DNA from: Linnemannia elongata
Taxonomy: Eukaryota; Mortierellomycota; Mortierellomycetes; Mortierellales; Mortierellaceae
NCBI GenBank assembly: GCA_036320915.1
Contig: JAXBDG010000019.1
Location: 620,001-684,000, forward strand
DNA length: 64,000 bases
Direction: 5' to 3'
The notes under the pieces were generated by a model, which did no database searches, was not told where the DNA came from, and saw nothing but the letters and a program-made list of their open reading frames with translations. Shown one piece after another: positions 11,536 through 23,438 of this stretch. The position numbers were made by a program, and so were the translations under genes. Each line of letters starts with the position of its first letter. Within the stretch, counting starts at the first letter, position 1.

Positions 11536-12995
11536 AAAGATTAACCTCTTGCATGCCAGCAAGCAAGGAGCACCGCCACTTCTCCTCCTCCACCACCTCT
11601 ACTCTCTCTGTACTTTTACCCAAACTGCTCTTCTTTTTGTTGACAAGCAGCAGCCCTAATCTTCCTCTTCTTTCACTTCAGTTACCCTTCTTCTTCTTAA
11701 CCTTGATATCCTTCCTTTGTACTTTTACAAACACTACTCTCTTTTTTTTTTTTTTTGCGGCGTTTCTTACAAGTCCACAGCCTGCGAATTTTCTTTCCGG
11801 TTAAATAAAAAAAAAAAAAAAAAAAAAAAACAATTCGCGCGTCTTCCCCTGGTATGCTTGGTTGGGGAAACGTTGAGCAAGAGGCAGAAGTGAATTGTAA
11901 AGAAGGACGAAGCGACATGTCAATTGACAATACTTAACCGTCTGTTTGCACGATACAGCGATCGAAAAACAACAGGCAGAAAGAAAAAAGGGAAAGGCAA
12001 AGACGAAGGTAAAGACAAAGGCAAAGGAAAAAAGGAAAAATGCCAGTTATGAAAACGGGTGGCGCGACTGCCGCTATTTGCTTGGTATTTTGTCCAACGG
12101 CAGTAATGCTTGCAGGGAAGACCAGGCGGGACTGTAAAAAAAATGGCTTAGAAGGGAGGAGAAAAAAGTGCTCATGCGACAATGGTTTCCTTTTTAAACA
12201 TCCGAAGGATATAACCTAGGGAGGCAAAGTTATTTCAGTTGGGCTGAGGTTTGAGGCGGTGACGATGGAGGAGGGGAATAGTGTGCTAAGCGGTACTCTT
12301 TTTGCCTGGCATGTGCATACGTTGGTATTTGGTAGAAAACAACATATATGATGAAGAGAACTCGAAAGTCAGATATGATCGCTTAGTAAAAATAGGGGTA
12401 AAGACAATCGGCGTCAAGGGAGAGTAACCTTGCAGAAGTGGGCACACCTTGTTCGAGAACCATGGGTGGAGAGGATTGCCGCGGAAGAAGAGGAGAGAAA
12501 GAGGGCGGAGGAGGAAGGAGGCTGTTGTTATTGATGGCGGTGGCGATGGTTAGTGTGACATTTTGATACATTCGCCCTCAGATTTAATCGATCACTATCT
12601 TCGCCAGGTATCAGAGACAGAGAGGCATAGGGGAAGATAGTAAGGAAGTGAAAGAGTAAAAGTCGAATGCTTATTTGGAAATGAAGAAGGTATGAGACCA
12701 TTGACGATGTTGAAGATGTCAGTGTGCAGGAGCCGGGGTTGCAATTGTAACGTCGGAAGGGTGAATGTGCGCCCTCCTGCCCTCCATTGGGGTCATGAAA
12801 GGAAAAAAGAAACTCCCCCTGACCTGGCTTTTCTTAAAATGACACGACCTTTTCGTCTCGTTCTCGTTTTCTTTTTACTTTTCCTTTTTCTTCTTTTTCT
12901 TCATCTTTTTTTCTCACACTCACACTCCTCCATCTCTTTTTTTCTGCATTCCTCCCTTTCCCCTCATCACATTCAGAACCCTCCCTCTCATCACA
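11536..12995. other. Intergenic region, PPZ / C2-domain gene
   Basis: No gene is recognised in these 1.46 kb. It holds an A24 run at 11807-11830 and an AAGGCAAAG-like purine repeat around 11994-12032. From about 12840 a CT-rich tract leads to the next start codon. Confidence 0.5.
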
Positions 12996-15184
12996 ATGCT
13001 TTCACTTTCGTCCATCCAGGAAAAGATCTCATCGTTAGTCCACCGCCACAAGAACACCGCTAGCGAGGTTGTCCAGACTGTCCAGGAGGTCACCATCCCC
13101 ACTGCCAGCAAGAACTGGGACTTTAGCATCACTTTTGTTGGTGGCAAGGTGAGTAATACTTCTTTTACAACGAACAGTACTAATGGCGGCGTGCCTGCAC
13201 GTCCAGGCTGAAATATTAAATAGAGGGTGTGCCTGTGCCTGAAATTTACTCTTTTCTGTCTGGATGCAAATGTAAACTTGTGTGTGACCCACTGACGAAC
13301 CTTTTTTCCTCTTTTTGAAACTCTTTTTTTTTCATTTTCTCTGTCCGCTCTCTGCGTGCTGCCTGTTTGCTGCTGGCTGTTGCATTTGCATGTGTGTGTG
13401 TCTGCGTCTATTGCGTATGCTACTCTATGTACGGTTTTGTATGATTGTTGTGTTTGTGTATTTGTTATCCTTTACAGGATGTACCCCGTGGCGACATCCT
13501 TTCGTCGGATCCTTTTCTCGAGGCCTACCTTGGCAACCCCGAGGATCCCTTGACTCTCTCCTTCATGTAAGCGCAACCTGTAATTTTTTTTTTTTTTTTT
13601 TTTTTTTTGCTTGAAAAATGGAAAAAACAACAATGACATCGTTCGCATCTTTCTGAAGACTCACACACTAATTCCCTCTGTTACCCTACTTAGAACGGGC
13701 GTCCACTGGAACACCTTAAACCCTGTGTGGGACGCCAAGTGGGAGTTGCTGAACGTCACTGACGAGACCGAGTTGATCTTGTACATCAAGGACAAGGACA
13801 AGATGAAGGAGGATACCCCCCTCGGCAAGGCTGTGCTTATCCTCGGCGCCAAGTTGGAGGGTTCTCAGGAGCACGAGCTTGATATCGTCCGTCCTGATGG
13901 CCGTACTCACGGCAAGGTCACCGTTCATGTAAGATATTATCCATAAGAGTGCTTGTTATTTTACTTTCATTTTTATGCGAGACTATATCATGCGAAAAAA
14001 GTAGAAGGGAGGAAAGAGATGACCGGCAAAACATCTTGAGTAAACGGAGCGGGAGAAGAAAACAAGAGAGTCCAGAGCGAACACAAACAAAACGTGAAAG
14101 AAAGGAGCGAATACAAATGACCACAAAATTGACACTGCCCCCTTCTACTTCTTTGTCTTCCTCCCACCGCGCCCTTCTTTCTCTCTCGTCATTTTCTTAT
14201 TTAACAATTGTCTAGACAACCGGCACTAGAAGCTACGGAAAGTCAACTAGCTTGAGCAAGCCTACTACTGCCGGACCTGTCCGTTACTCGCGTCACACCA
14301 GCTATGCCGCCGGTGTATTGACCGCCGAGAACAGAAAGTTTGAGTTCTATGCCTACCGCCTCCGTCTCTACCATCTCTATGACATCTTTGGAACTGACCC
14401 TTCGTAAGTTATTTCTTCATGGATTGTGTAGTCATATCTACGTTTTCTCTTCTCATTGATTTTTGCCGTGTCATCCTTATCGTGTTCCTTCAGAATGAAC
14501 ACTCACGCCATATATCATATATTCTTTTTACCACACAGTCAGTACAACGGATGGAACAAGGGATACGCCGCCGCTCAAAAGATCTTTGGTGACAACTATG
14601 AGGGCTCCCAGATTCGCCAGGCTCTTCACAACCAGCACGGCTACCTCTACCGCCACGGCCGCACCACACAGTACAACGCCGTGGCCAACGGCACTGAATT
14701 GGGCGCTTTGCTTCATGGAGAGCGTTTGAAGAAGGACCCCGAGCAGGATTTGAAGATGGTTGTTTTCACCTACAGTATTGTTCCCAAGGGCATGTACTTC
14801 TCAGAAACAGGAGCTGCCTTCTTCCAGGACTTCATGTCGAAGCACGCGATGCACGCCAACCGCGCTACGGAGGTGATGTTCTCGGGCGAGTTCCGTGTCT
14901 TCCGTGACGAGCACCACCACGACGACTGGACATTGATGATCGACAACAACTCAGGAACTTACAGCCCCAGGAAAGAGGATTTGCCCAAGGTCAAGAAGCT
15001 GTTTGAGGCCAACTTCCCTGGATTGACTGTGATTACCCTTGACCACGAGGACCCCGTATTGAAGGATATCCGTGCCGAGACCAAGAGGATTGAGGCCGAG
15101 ACCGCTGCCCGCCAGAAGCAGCGCTTCTCACTCTTCAGTAGCATGAGCAAGTCTGATGAGCCCTCCTCTCCCCAGGAGATCTAG
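12996..15184 (+). CDS. C2-domain protein with conserved C-terminal region of unknown role
   Basis: Exons 12996-13148, 13478-13566, 13694-13928, 14216-14403 and 14539-15184 give 436 residues with phases that close exactly. Residues ~42-159 look like a C2 domain: WDFSITFVGGKDVPRGD, then NPVWDAKWELLNVTDETE and IKDKDKMKEDTPLGKA. C2 domains bind membranes or proteins, often with calcium through Asp residues. The C-terminal ~270 residues contain NGWNKGYAAAQKIFG and WTLMIDNNSGTYSPRKEDL. I associate this architecture with a fungal C2 family of unknown function but cannot name it. There is no signal peptide or membrane helix, so it is probably cytosolic and peripheral to membranes. Intron 2 has a T25 run (13584-13608). 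Confidence 0.8.
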
Positions 15185-15659
15185 AGTACTTGTGTGAGAT
15201 AGCCCCCTTTCCCTGAACAAATGTCCAAGCCCAATTTCCAATGAACATACCTTTTTAGCATTCCCCACGTGACCTTGATGCCGCTGGGCTTTATCTTTAA
15301 GAAACTGGTTGCCCAGAAAGACGCTCACTGTTTCTATGTCTGTCTCTTCACTTCTCTCAGTCTCTCCCCTCTCCTCTCCTTGCAACATTTCAACCATCCT
15401 ACAGCCAAAAACAACAACAACAAAAGAGTGCCAACGGCAACACCGAACAACCCGCATATCTCATACTCGACCGCAAATACTCTCTCACTCTCGCTCTCCT
15501 TGCTATTGCTCTACTCATCACCCTTTGTCACACTTCCTCCCTTTTTTATATATATCCTTTCGACATCAGACCCTCTCCTCTTTCGTACGATAACACTCGC
15601 CTAAACTCATCGCACAGCTGCTCCACCACCATACAACAATTGACAGTCGTCCGTCTTCA
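15185..15659. promoter_or_regulatory. Intergenic leader of SOG2
   Basis: These 475 nt separate two genes read in the same direction. About 15340-15560 is CT-rich, as before other genes in the window. No separate gene is visible. Confidence 0.45.
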
Positions 15660-16370
15660 ATGTCACAGGGCGAAGATGGAGGAACAGCAGCAGGAGGAGG
15701 GACAGCTGCTGGAACAACAGCTGGTGGAGGTGGAAGTGGAGGTGGAGGAGGAATAGCAACATGGAGTGTTGCGGCAACAGCAGGGTCAGTCGCCAGCAAT
15801 AGCGTCCACCACAGTACCACCAACAGCCACCCAACTACAACAACGACAGCGACGACAACAACCAGCAATATCGGCAATGGGCGAAGGAGTCGTGGTGGAA
15901 GTGCCAGTACACAACTACATCACGCCGCGGCCAATGGTCACCACCATGACGGACAAGGCGTGAATGGCACTGGTGGTGGAGGTGGTGCGGGGCTGATGAA
16001 TATGATTCGGGAACGGCAACGTGCTGCTGGCAGCACACAGATTCTGGATCTCTCGTATGCGAACTTGGAAACGTTCCCGACAGAGATTGAGTTCTTGAGG
16101 GAGGTGCTCGAAAAGTAAGTCCAGCTCCAGTGCCCTCTCCTTTTCACCAAAACCACTAGCATATGGGCATATGCATATCCCCATAGTCTCGTGTGAGTGC
16201 GAGCTGCGAAGCATGTTGTTGGCCTTTCTTTTTTTTTTGGCATGACCACGATTGCGACCATGGGACACGACACGATGCCTCTTTTTTTTTTTTTTTTTTA
16301 TTCATGTCACTCACCTATATGTGCCCTAAAACACTTTTTTGAAATGCGGGGGAGAACAGACAGAGAGGAC

Positions 16371-16410
<40 letters not shown>

Positions 16411-19400
16411 GATGCGAGGGGTAGGCAGGCGGGAAAGTGGAAGGGAGAAGGAAAGGAAGGAGGAAGGGAGGAGGGGGGATGGAAGGGGGAGGAAACGGAA
16501 TGAAAAGAAGGCGTATGCTTGTGTTTGCCCCCATGTAACCCACCATTTCAGCCCTGTGTGTGCGTGTGTGTGTGCTTACGGCGACGATGATTCACTCCCG
16601 AAAGTTTTTGCAGGAAAAAGTCAGTCAGTCCATCAGCATACAAAGGGTAACGCAAGGTTTTCTCTTGTCCGAAGGGAGGAGAAAATGACAGTAAAGGTTC
16701 AAAGGAATTGTCAACAACATTGGCAAAAGGGAGAATGGTATCTGCTTTGACACCTTGGCACTTTGACAGGACAGAGAACATTGAGGACTTTGCGTTGGTT
16801 GGGAAGGCATTTTGTTGCAAAAGGCATCTTGCAATTAGCGGGTCTTTGATGATAGGGCATGATCCAAACACAAACAACAATAGCCAACCTTGTCCTATAA
16901 ATGGCCAAAATGGATAAGTGAAGTTGGGAAGTTGGAAGGCAAGGGGTTTGCCTCCGCTCACGTGGAGGGGATTGGGGAGAAGGCACACTCGATCCAGCTT
17001 TTCTTTCTTTGCCTTCTGCTTAATTGTTACTTGATCGATGCACCCGATCATGGTTTAGACAAGATGCTGCTTGTAATTATTACTGTGAACTAACTCATGC
17101 TTGTCTACTCATAAATATAGGTTGACCATGAGCCACAACTCCATCAGGACACTACCCTTGCAACTCAACATGTTCACTAGTCTCCGATACCTCAACATTC
17201 GTGCCAACTCGATCAGGATCTTCCCAGCTGTGGTAAGGATAAAAGGGGTTGTTCGAACAAGAACGGATGAAAGAGGAATCTTTTCAGTGGGCATGCACTT
17301 CCAGCCTCCTACAATTCTTTTTTTGACGTGACAATTCAATCAACCACGCGCACACTACAGTCATCCAACTCACTAGCTCTTTTTATGTCACCTCGTTACT
17401 GAATAGCTGTGTCATCTGTCAAGTCTCGAGATCCTGGACATGAGTCGCAACAAAATTTCAAGGTTTCCGGATAGCTTTGGAAACCTGATGAATCTTCGAG
17501 TAAGTCAGCATGCAATGGATGATATTCTCAAAAACACATTGCATAATTAAGCAGTACCGGCACAAGGGTTGGACAAGGATTAACACGCCATATTTCTTTA
17601 TGATATATAGGTGCTGAGCATATCGAAGAACCGACTTGAGACTATACCCACATACATTGGAGAGATGAGTCAACTCCAGTTTCTCAAGATCGAACAAAAC
17701 CCAATTGTGTTCCCACCATCCGAAATAGTTGACTTTCCAGGAGAGGATATGGAGGGCTGGCTCAACAGCCTAAAAGCATTCTTGGTGGCTCATAAGAGTA
17801 AGCACAGGGCGAAATTAGCTGCACTATTTTTTTTTTTTTTTTTTTTGCTCAAGGGATATTCTATCCTTGGATGCCGAGATTAACATGGGGCTTTCAATTA
17901 TTTAGAGGAACATGAGGTCCTGCCCACAAGGACACGGGGCGACGGGCATTCAGCTGCCCATCAGGAGTTGATGCCATTGTCACAGCAAAGGGCAATCAGA
18001 TCCGCGTCAGCAGATAGTTTGGTGATCCCTCAAACACATCGCCAGAGCAGGAGCGAACCTGGTTTGCGCCTCAGTATACCTACCGTCGTGGAGAGGTCAG
18101 GATCTCACTCGGGGACGCTCTCACCGGAACCTATGTCAACCAAACTAGTTCGGACCAACAGTCAGCATGGGATCGGAAACCACGGAAACCACGGAAACCA
18201 CGGCGACGACCATTACCGGTTTATTAGTCACTCCAGAGGCATTTCGGGCGACTCGACGAGCTCTTTTGGAAGCACGACCTCGAACGACTGCGACAAGTAC
18301 AGCGACGTGTATTTTCAGCGACTGGCGACCTACCCACCTCCACCTCACCCTTTGCCCGGCGAGCGTGTCCGGCTTGTCGAAGCTGCCCGTGGTATCCTTT
18401 TCGCCCTTTCACAGATCTACAGGGCTGTCAAGCAGGTTGTTGGTTGTTCTACGGACGAAAAGTTCAGTCTTCTTTTCACTCGTCTTCTCCAGAGCGCCAA
18501 CAGTGCCATGACGCAGCTCATTCAGGCGTTGGACCGTTTCGACAACTCGGCCCAGGTACAAGTGCCAGACCAGTCGATCTGTTCAGAGATTATGCGCTGT
18601 TGCGAGTCTAATGTGGTGGCGTTCCGGAAATTGGTCCACGTGGTGCAGACGCAAATCAGGAGCATTAGCATGGTGGCCGATGCGCGCTTGGTCCGCAACC
18701 TTGTCCTCTTGCTGCATGGAGCCCTGTCGGAGATCAGGATGGCCTGGGACTCACTTTTACCGCTCTTGCAGGGATCAGGAGAATTGAGTGTCGAAGTTGT
18801 CGAATCCAACCACCCCATGCTCAAGGACCAGCCATCTCATGCACATCTCCAGCAACAACAGCAGATCCAGCAAGCAATGATGTTCTCAGGCATGAATTAC
18901 CAGCAGCAGCAAGCTCAGCAACACCACCTCCAACATCAACATCACCCTCAGCTTCAGCATCAGCTCTCGTCTAATAACCTGACCTTGGGTCATCAATCCC
19001 ATCCGTTTCAGCTCTCACCGACCATGCCCACACCCTCCAGCTGGCTTCCAGTTCAACTCCCGCAGCGAAGCCAGAATATGTCGCGCACCAGCAACCACAG
19101 CGCTCAGTCGACCAATGTCCCCCATGATGATGAAGAGGACACTCAGCTCTTGATGACCGTCGAGCATGCGATTGAAGCGGCACGGCGCCTGATCCAGTCG
19201 TTGACCGAGACTTGCATGACGCGAGTCGAAAACCTGATGGCCAGTCCTCAACTTCGCGTGTCACCTCGCGCTCGATCTGTGTCTGCATCTCCCCCTAGAA
19301 GCACTGGCAGCGGAAGCAGTGCTAGTAGCAGCCATGGGAGCGCTGGTGGGAAACAGTCTACTCTGGATCAGCAAGAAGGTAGCACCACGACTTTAAGCCC

Positions 19401-21216
19401 ACCTCAGCTTTCGAATGAGCAGTCTTCGTCGTCGTCCTCTTTGAACGGCGAGTTGGCGAAGCCTTCTGCTCACAAGGCCAAGTCAGAAACTGGAAACTTA
19501 CTCCGGTCACCTCTCTTTTCTCCCGTGTCCGATACCGTACCTTATTCGAACGGCATGTGCCTCTCCCTACCCATCAATCTTTCTACTACGACGACCACGA
19601 CCACAACTACTACGACCGAAATGACAGCAGCTGGATCTGCAGCACCAACGACCCACATTTCAGAAGACAACGGATCTACCCGACAGGAGAGACGAGCTGG
19701 AACTCACTCCAAAGGGTCGTCCAAAGCCTCCTTTGATCCCGCCCTTCCATCCATCCCCCAGGATGAAGCGCATGAAGTCAGCCAAACCCCCACCACTGCA
19801 ACTCCACCCTACCAGCCCGTGATGACAGCACGCTCCGCAAGTGTTTCGGGTTTGCCGTCAATTTCTCAGCAGGCGCTCTCGTCTCATTACTCGTCGGCTG
19901 TTGTGGCGTCCTCTCTTCCAACTCAGGGCTTTTTGAGTCAGGGATCAGCCCAATCGCACCACTATGGATCTCAGGCATCAGGATTAAGTGTTTCTCAGTT
20001 GCCGGCATCGCAGTTGTGGCGCGAGATGAAGGAATGTTTGTTGCAGATGACCGAGATTGTGAAGCGATTGGACTTGGATCTGACCATGATCCGCACAGAG
20101 GACACTCACCATCATCATTCGCACCCATCTCACTACCAGCACGGGCAGTTTTCGCTTCACCACCAGCAGCAGTACCAGCTGAACCACGCCCCTCATCCTC
20201 ACCAAGCCTCGGGCTCGCACGCCCTTCAGGCCCAGCATGGCCAGCAACATGGTGCTGGAACCAATTTGGACGATGCCAATATTCTCCGGCGACGATTCGG
20301 GATGGGTGTCAGCGACTTCGTCAAGTCTGTGGTTGTGATCTCGACATTGGTCCGACAACTCTCCTCCACAGCTTCCGTCAATGCTGGTCGGTCTGGCTCA
20401 GGATCAAGTTTTGCAGGCGAGGGTGGTAACGGCAACGGCAACTCTCGCTCGGCGACAATGACAACCGTAACGACAACAACGACATCGTCGACGACTATCT
20501 TATCGACCTCACCCTCTGCGTCAAGGAATATATCCGCGCCTACGGGCGACAATTCTAACCTGACGACACCTACGACGACAGGGGCGACCTTATATTCTTC
20601 AGCTTCACACGCGAACGACATGACCACTACCACTCCTTCCTCTAAGGCCGTGACACCCCAATCTGGGCCGTCGTCGATTCCTGGATCGTCGTCTGCTACC
20701 AACTTGGGAATCATGTCGATGATGACGGGATCTCCTGAGAAGATGTCATCCTCTATGCATCAGCCCTCGAGATTTCAGACAGGAAACTCCACGACTTCAA
20801 CAACACCTCATCAACAGCAACAACAACAACAACACAACAACGGAGGACAGACGGAGGTCTTTTCACGACTTGTAATGACGAACGTATCGAATTTGACCAA
20901 GATTACCAAGGAACTGACGGTTCGGATGCCCCGGTCGTCGTTCCGAGACTATTTGCTCTCGCAGCAGGCGCTTGGACCGTCCTCTTCCACCTCAGCAGCA
21001 GCAGCGGCAGGAGGTCCAGGAAGTAGTGTAGGAGGAGGAGCGACGGGCAGTCATTTTGGGATGATTACCTCTGCAGGCGGAGGTGGAGTCCCGAATGGAG
21101 GAGTAGGAGGAGGAAGTGCGGCGTATGGTGGAGCCAGTGGCGGGTATGGGTATAGTTTTGGATATGGACCTGCGGCCGCATCCATCCTGGCGATGCGCAA
21201 GGGCAGCCTGATCTAG
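15660..21216 (+). CDS. SOG2: RAM-pathway leucine-rich repeat protein Sog2
   Basis: Exons 15660-16114, 17121-17232, 17407-17499, 17611-17797 and 17906-21216 encode 1,385 residues. A Gly/Thr-rich N-terminus of about 110 residues is followed by five or so leucine-rich repeats (LDLSYANLETFPTEI, LTMSHNSIRTLPLQL, LNIRANSIRIFP, LDMSRNKISRFPDSF, LSISKNRLETIPTYI), spread over four exons. The SOG2 homology region starts near residue 434 (ERVRLVEAARGILFALSQIY) and continues in blocks separated by Gln-, Ser-, Thr- and His-rich spacers. The last block is ITKELTVRMPRSSFRDYLL. In yeast Sog2 works with the kinase Cbk1 in polarised growth and daughter-cell separation. Intron 1 is 1,006 nt with an A35 run at 16372-16406; its TAG acceptor restores the second LRR in frame. 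Confidence 0.9.
16372..16406 (+). repeat. A35 homopolymer in SOG2 intron 1
   Basis: An uninterrupted run of 35 A on the sense strand of the 1 kb first intron, followed by a GGAAGG purine-rich stretch to about 16500. Confidence 0.9.
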
Positions 21217-21619
21217 GCCTAGTGATCGCCTAGCGATGGTTGATGATTGGTGGTGTGAGATGAATAAAATATCATCATATCACTGATGGTGCCTGAATTG
21301 TGAACACGAGTTCGTTGTGACTGTGCCATACATTCTTTCGAGGCTGAAGGTGATCTCTTTTGAACACTGAGAGTTGAATGCTTCTTCTTTTTAACACATC
21401 ACACATCCTTCATCCTTTTGCTAGTGTAGCTTCACATCTGCATTCAAGACCTTCACCACAGCTTCTCTACCTCATTCAAACCTCCTCTACTCTGTCTTAA
21501 CCATTAAATCGCGGTTACTTCTCACGCCAACTCACCTTTGGACATCCGACGCTTCACGCTCCTCTTCACTTATTTTCTTCTGGACTAAATTCTTTCGCTA
21601 ATTAAAACCAATACACAGT
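21217..21619. promoter_or_regulatory. Intergenic region, SOG2 / ARV1
   Basis: This 403 nt spacer between co-oriented genes becomes CT-rich from about 21380 to the ARV1 start. Nothing else is recognised. Confidence 0.45.
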
Positions 21620-23078
21620 ATGCCGACGTGCGTAGAATGCGGAGCGGCAGTGTCGTCACTCTACACCGAATACAGCAAAGGCAACATCCGCCTCACCTAT
21701 TGTGTAAATGCCCACATCCTTTCTTTCCTCTCGGTCTCATTTTCCTCCCGACTAATACAAACATTTGCGACTTGCAACGCGTCCTCTTAACCATTTTTTT
21801 TTTCCGTGTTGACTTACTTCTTTTTTTTTCCTTTGCAGGAGCATTGCAAAAAGTTGGCGGATAAGTATGTGGAACACGACTTTGTGATCATTTTTGTAGA
21901 CATGATCTTGCACAAAAAGCCGGTGTACCGACATTTGCTGTTTAATCGGTTGCCTTATCGCGACCTTGGCATCGATGTAAGCTTTCATTGGACTCTTTTT
22001 ATTTTTGTTTTATCTGTGTGTTCAATGTGTGGTTAGGCCGCATGTCGTAGTTAACAGTGTGGGTCTTTTTTGTGCCTTTTGATGATAATAGCCGAATGTG
22101 TTCAAGCTGGGGGTACTTTTAATCCTATTCGACGTCTGTAAGTCTCCTCTTCGCGTTTGATTTGCGTCGAAGAGAAAGAATGTACTTTATCAAGCCTGTT
22201 GTTTGTCAAACGTACTGATACTCAATAATCGTTTATATTGCTTTTTTTTCCCGTTGATGTTGCTTAGATATCAAGTGGTTCAGACTGGAGCAGGAGCGGA
22301 CAGAAATAGAAGTCGTCGGGTTCTCACAACACGCACTTGTCTTCCAGTACCTTTACATCCTCTTCCTCTGTATCATCGGTAACTCTTCCTTCTCCCCTGA
22401 TTACATTGTGGCCTAGGGTGCTTTATGCGAATGATATACACCCATACTGACCCCCCCTATTTCGTCCTCACTTCTTCCCTACTAATAGAATTCCTGGCGT
22501 TCCATTTTGGAGTGCGCTTGATTGTGAGTCTATGGTATGGCGGGCGGTACGCGATTCTGAAGTACAACTATATCACAACGACCTTGATCATCTCGAGCTT
22601 TGGAAAGATGCTGTTGATCCTGATGGTTATTTGGGATTATACCGAGTTGGAGCATTCGTGGCATCTGGTCAATTTTATCGTTTTTACTTCGAATGTTGAG
22701 GCTCTTTCTGGTAAGTTCTTTGTGCTTAAGAAAATGGAGGTGGTAGGGTTGCTGGGAAAAAAAAAAAAAAAATAAAAAAAATAAAAAAAAATAGGAAAAT
22801 TGAAGAAATGAGGGGCTGTGAATTAATGGCAGTTGTTGTTTGAGGATTTGCTCTGTACCACTGACATGCCACCAAGATTAAGTTATGGTGCTCTGACACT
22901 ATTTTTTTTTTTTTTTACTTTTCTTATTGCCTTTCCATTGACAATAGTCTTTTTGGAGACAGGATATGTACAGACGACGCTGGTGATTGTGTTTGGGGTC
23001 TTGTGTAGAGTCCTGATGCAGATCGCGTTCGCAAGTATCACAGGCGACTCGGCCCTCGTCACCATGGCTAGCATGTAG
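21620..23078 (+). CDS. ARV1: ARV1 family ER lipid-homeostasis protein
   Basis: Exons 21620-21703, 21839-21976, 22092-22137, 22268-22378, 22489-22710 and 22948-23078 give 243 residues. The ARV1 homology domain sits at the N-terminus with paired zinc-type cysteines: CVEC (residues 4-7) and CEHC (28-31), the second pair created across the first splice junction. The block FVDMILHKKPVYRHLLFNR is typical of the family. Several hydrophobic segments follow (VFKLGVLLILFDVYIKWF, FQYLYILFLCIIGEFLAFHF, YVQTTLVIVFGVLCRVLMQI). ARV1 acts in the ER membrane in sterol distribution, sphingolipid metabolism and GPI-anchor assembly in yeast. The yeast protein is longer (about 320 residues). The gene converges with the Frizzled-like gene, 360 nt apart. 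Confidence 0.92.
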
Positions 23079-23438
23079 TATCAGGGAATTCCTCTCGTTT
23101 ACTTTGATCAATATGAACAGTGTGTACACTAGAGGTTGCTTTTTTTTATTGTTTTTTTGTTGTTTATTCGAAGCGTTAGGGGAATGGTATCTTAACGCCA
23201 GCAAAAAAAAAAAAATGATAATTCTATTATTTTCGACTGAGAAGGTGGTAGGTGAAGGAGAGGGATCATATATATAAAAACAAAGGCGAAAAAGGTAATA
23301 GTAGTGCAAGGGATGAAGAAGATGGAAATGCTACAATAATAAGTGGCACCATAGGGAAGACATTTTGTTCATGAAGGAAAAAAGAAAAAAAAAAACACGA
23401 GAGAAAAAAGAGAACAGGTGAACGAGTCAACTTTTTTT
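23079..23438. other. Convergent intergenic region, ARV1 / Frizzled-like gene
   Basis: 360 nt between two stop codons, rich in A/T homopolymers (for example A13 near 23203-23215). It fits two 3' UTRs; no gene is seen. Confidence 0.45.
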
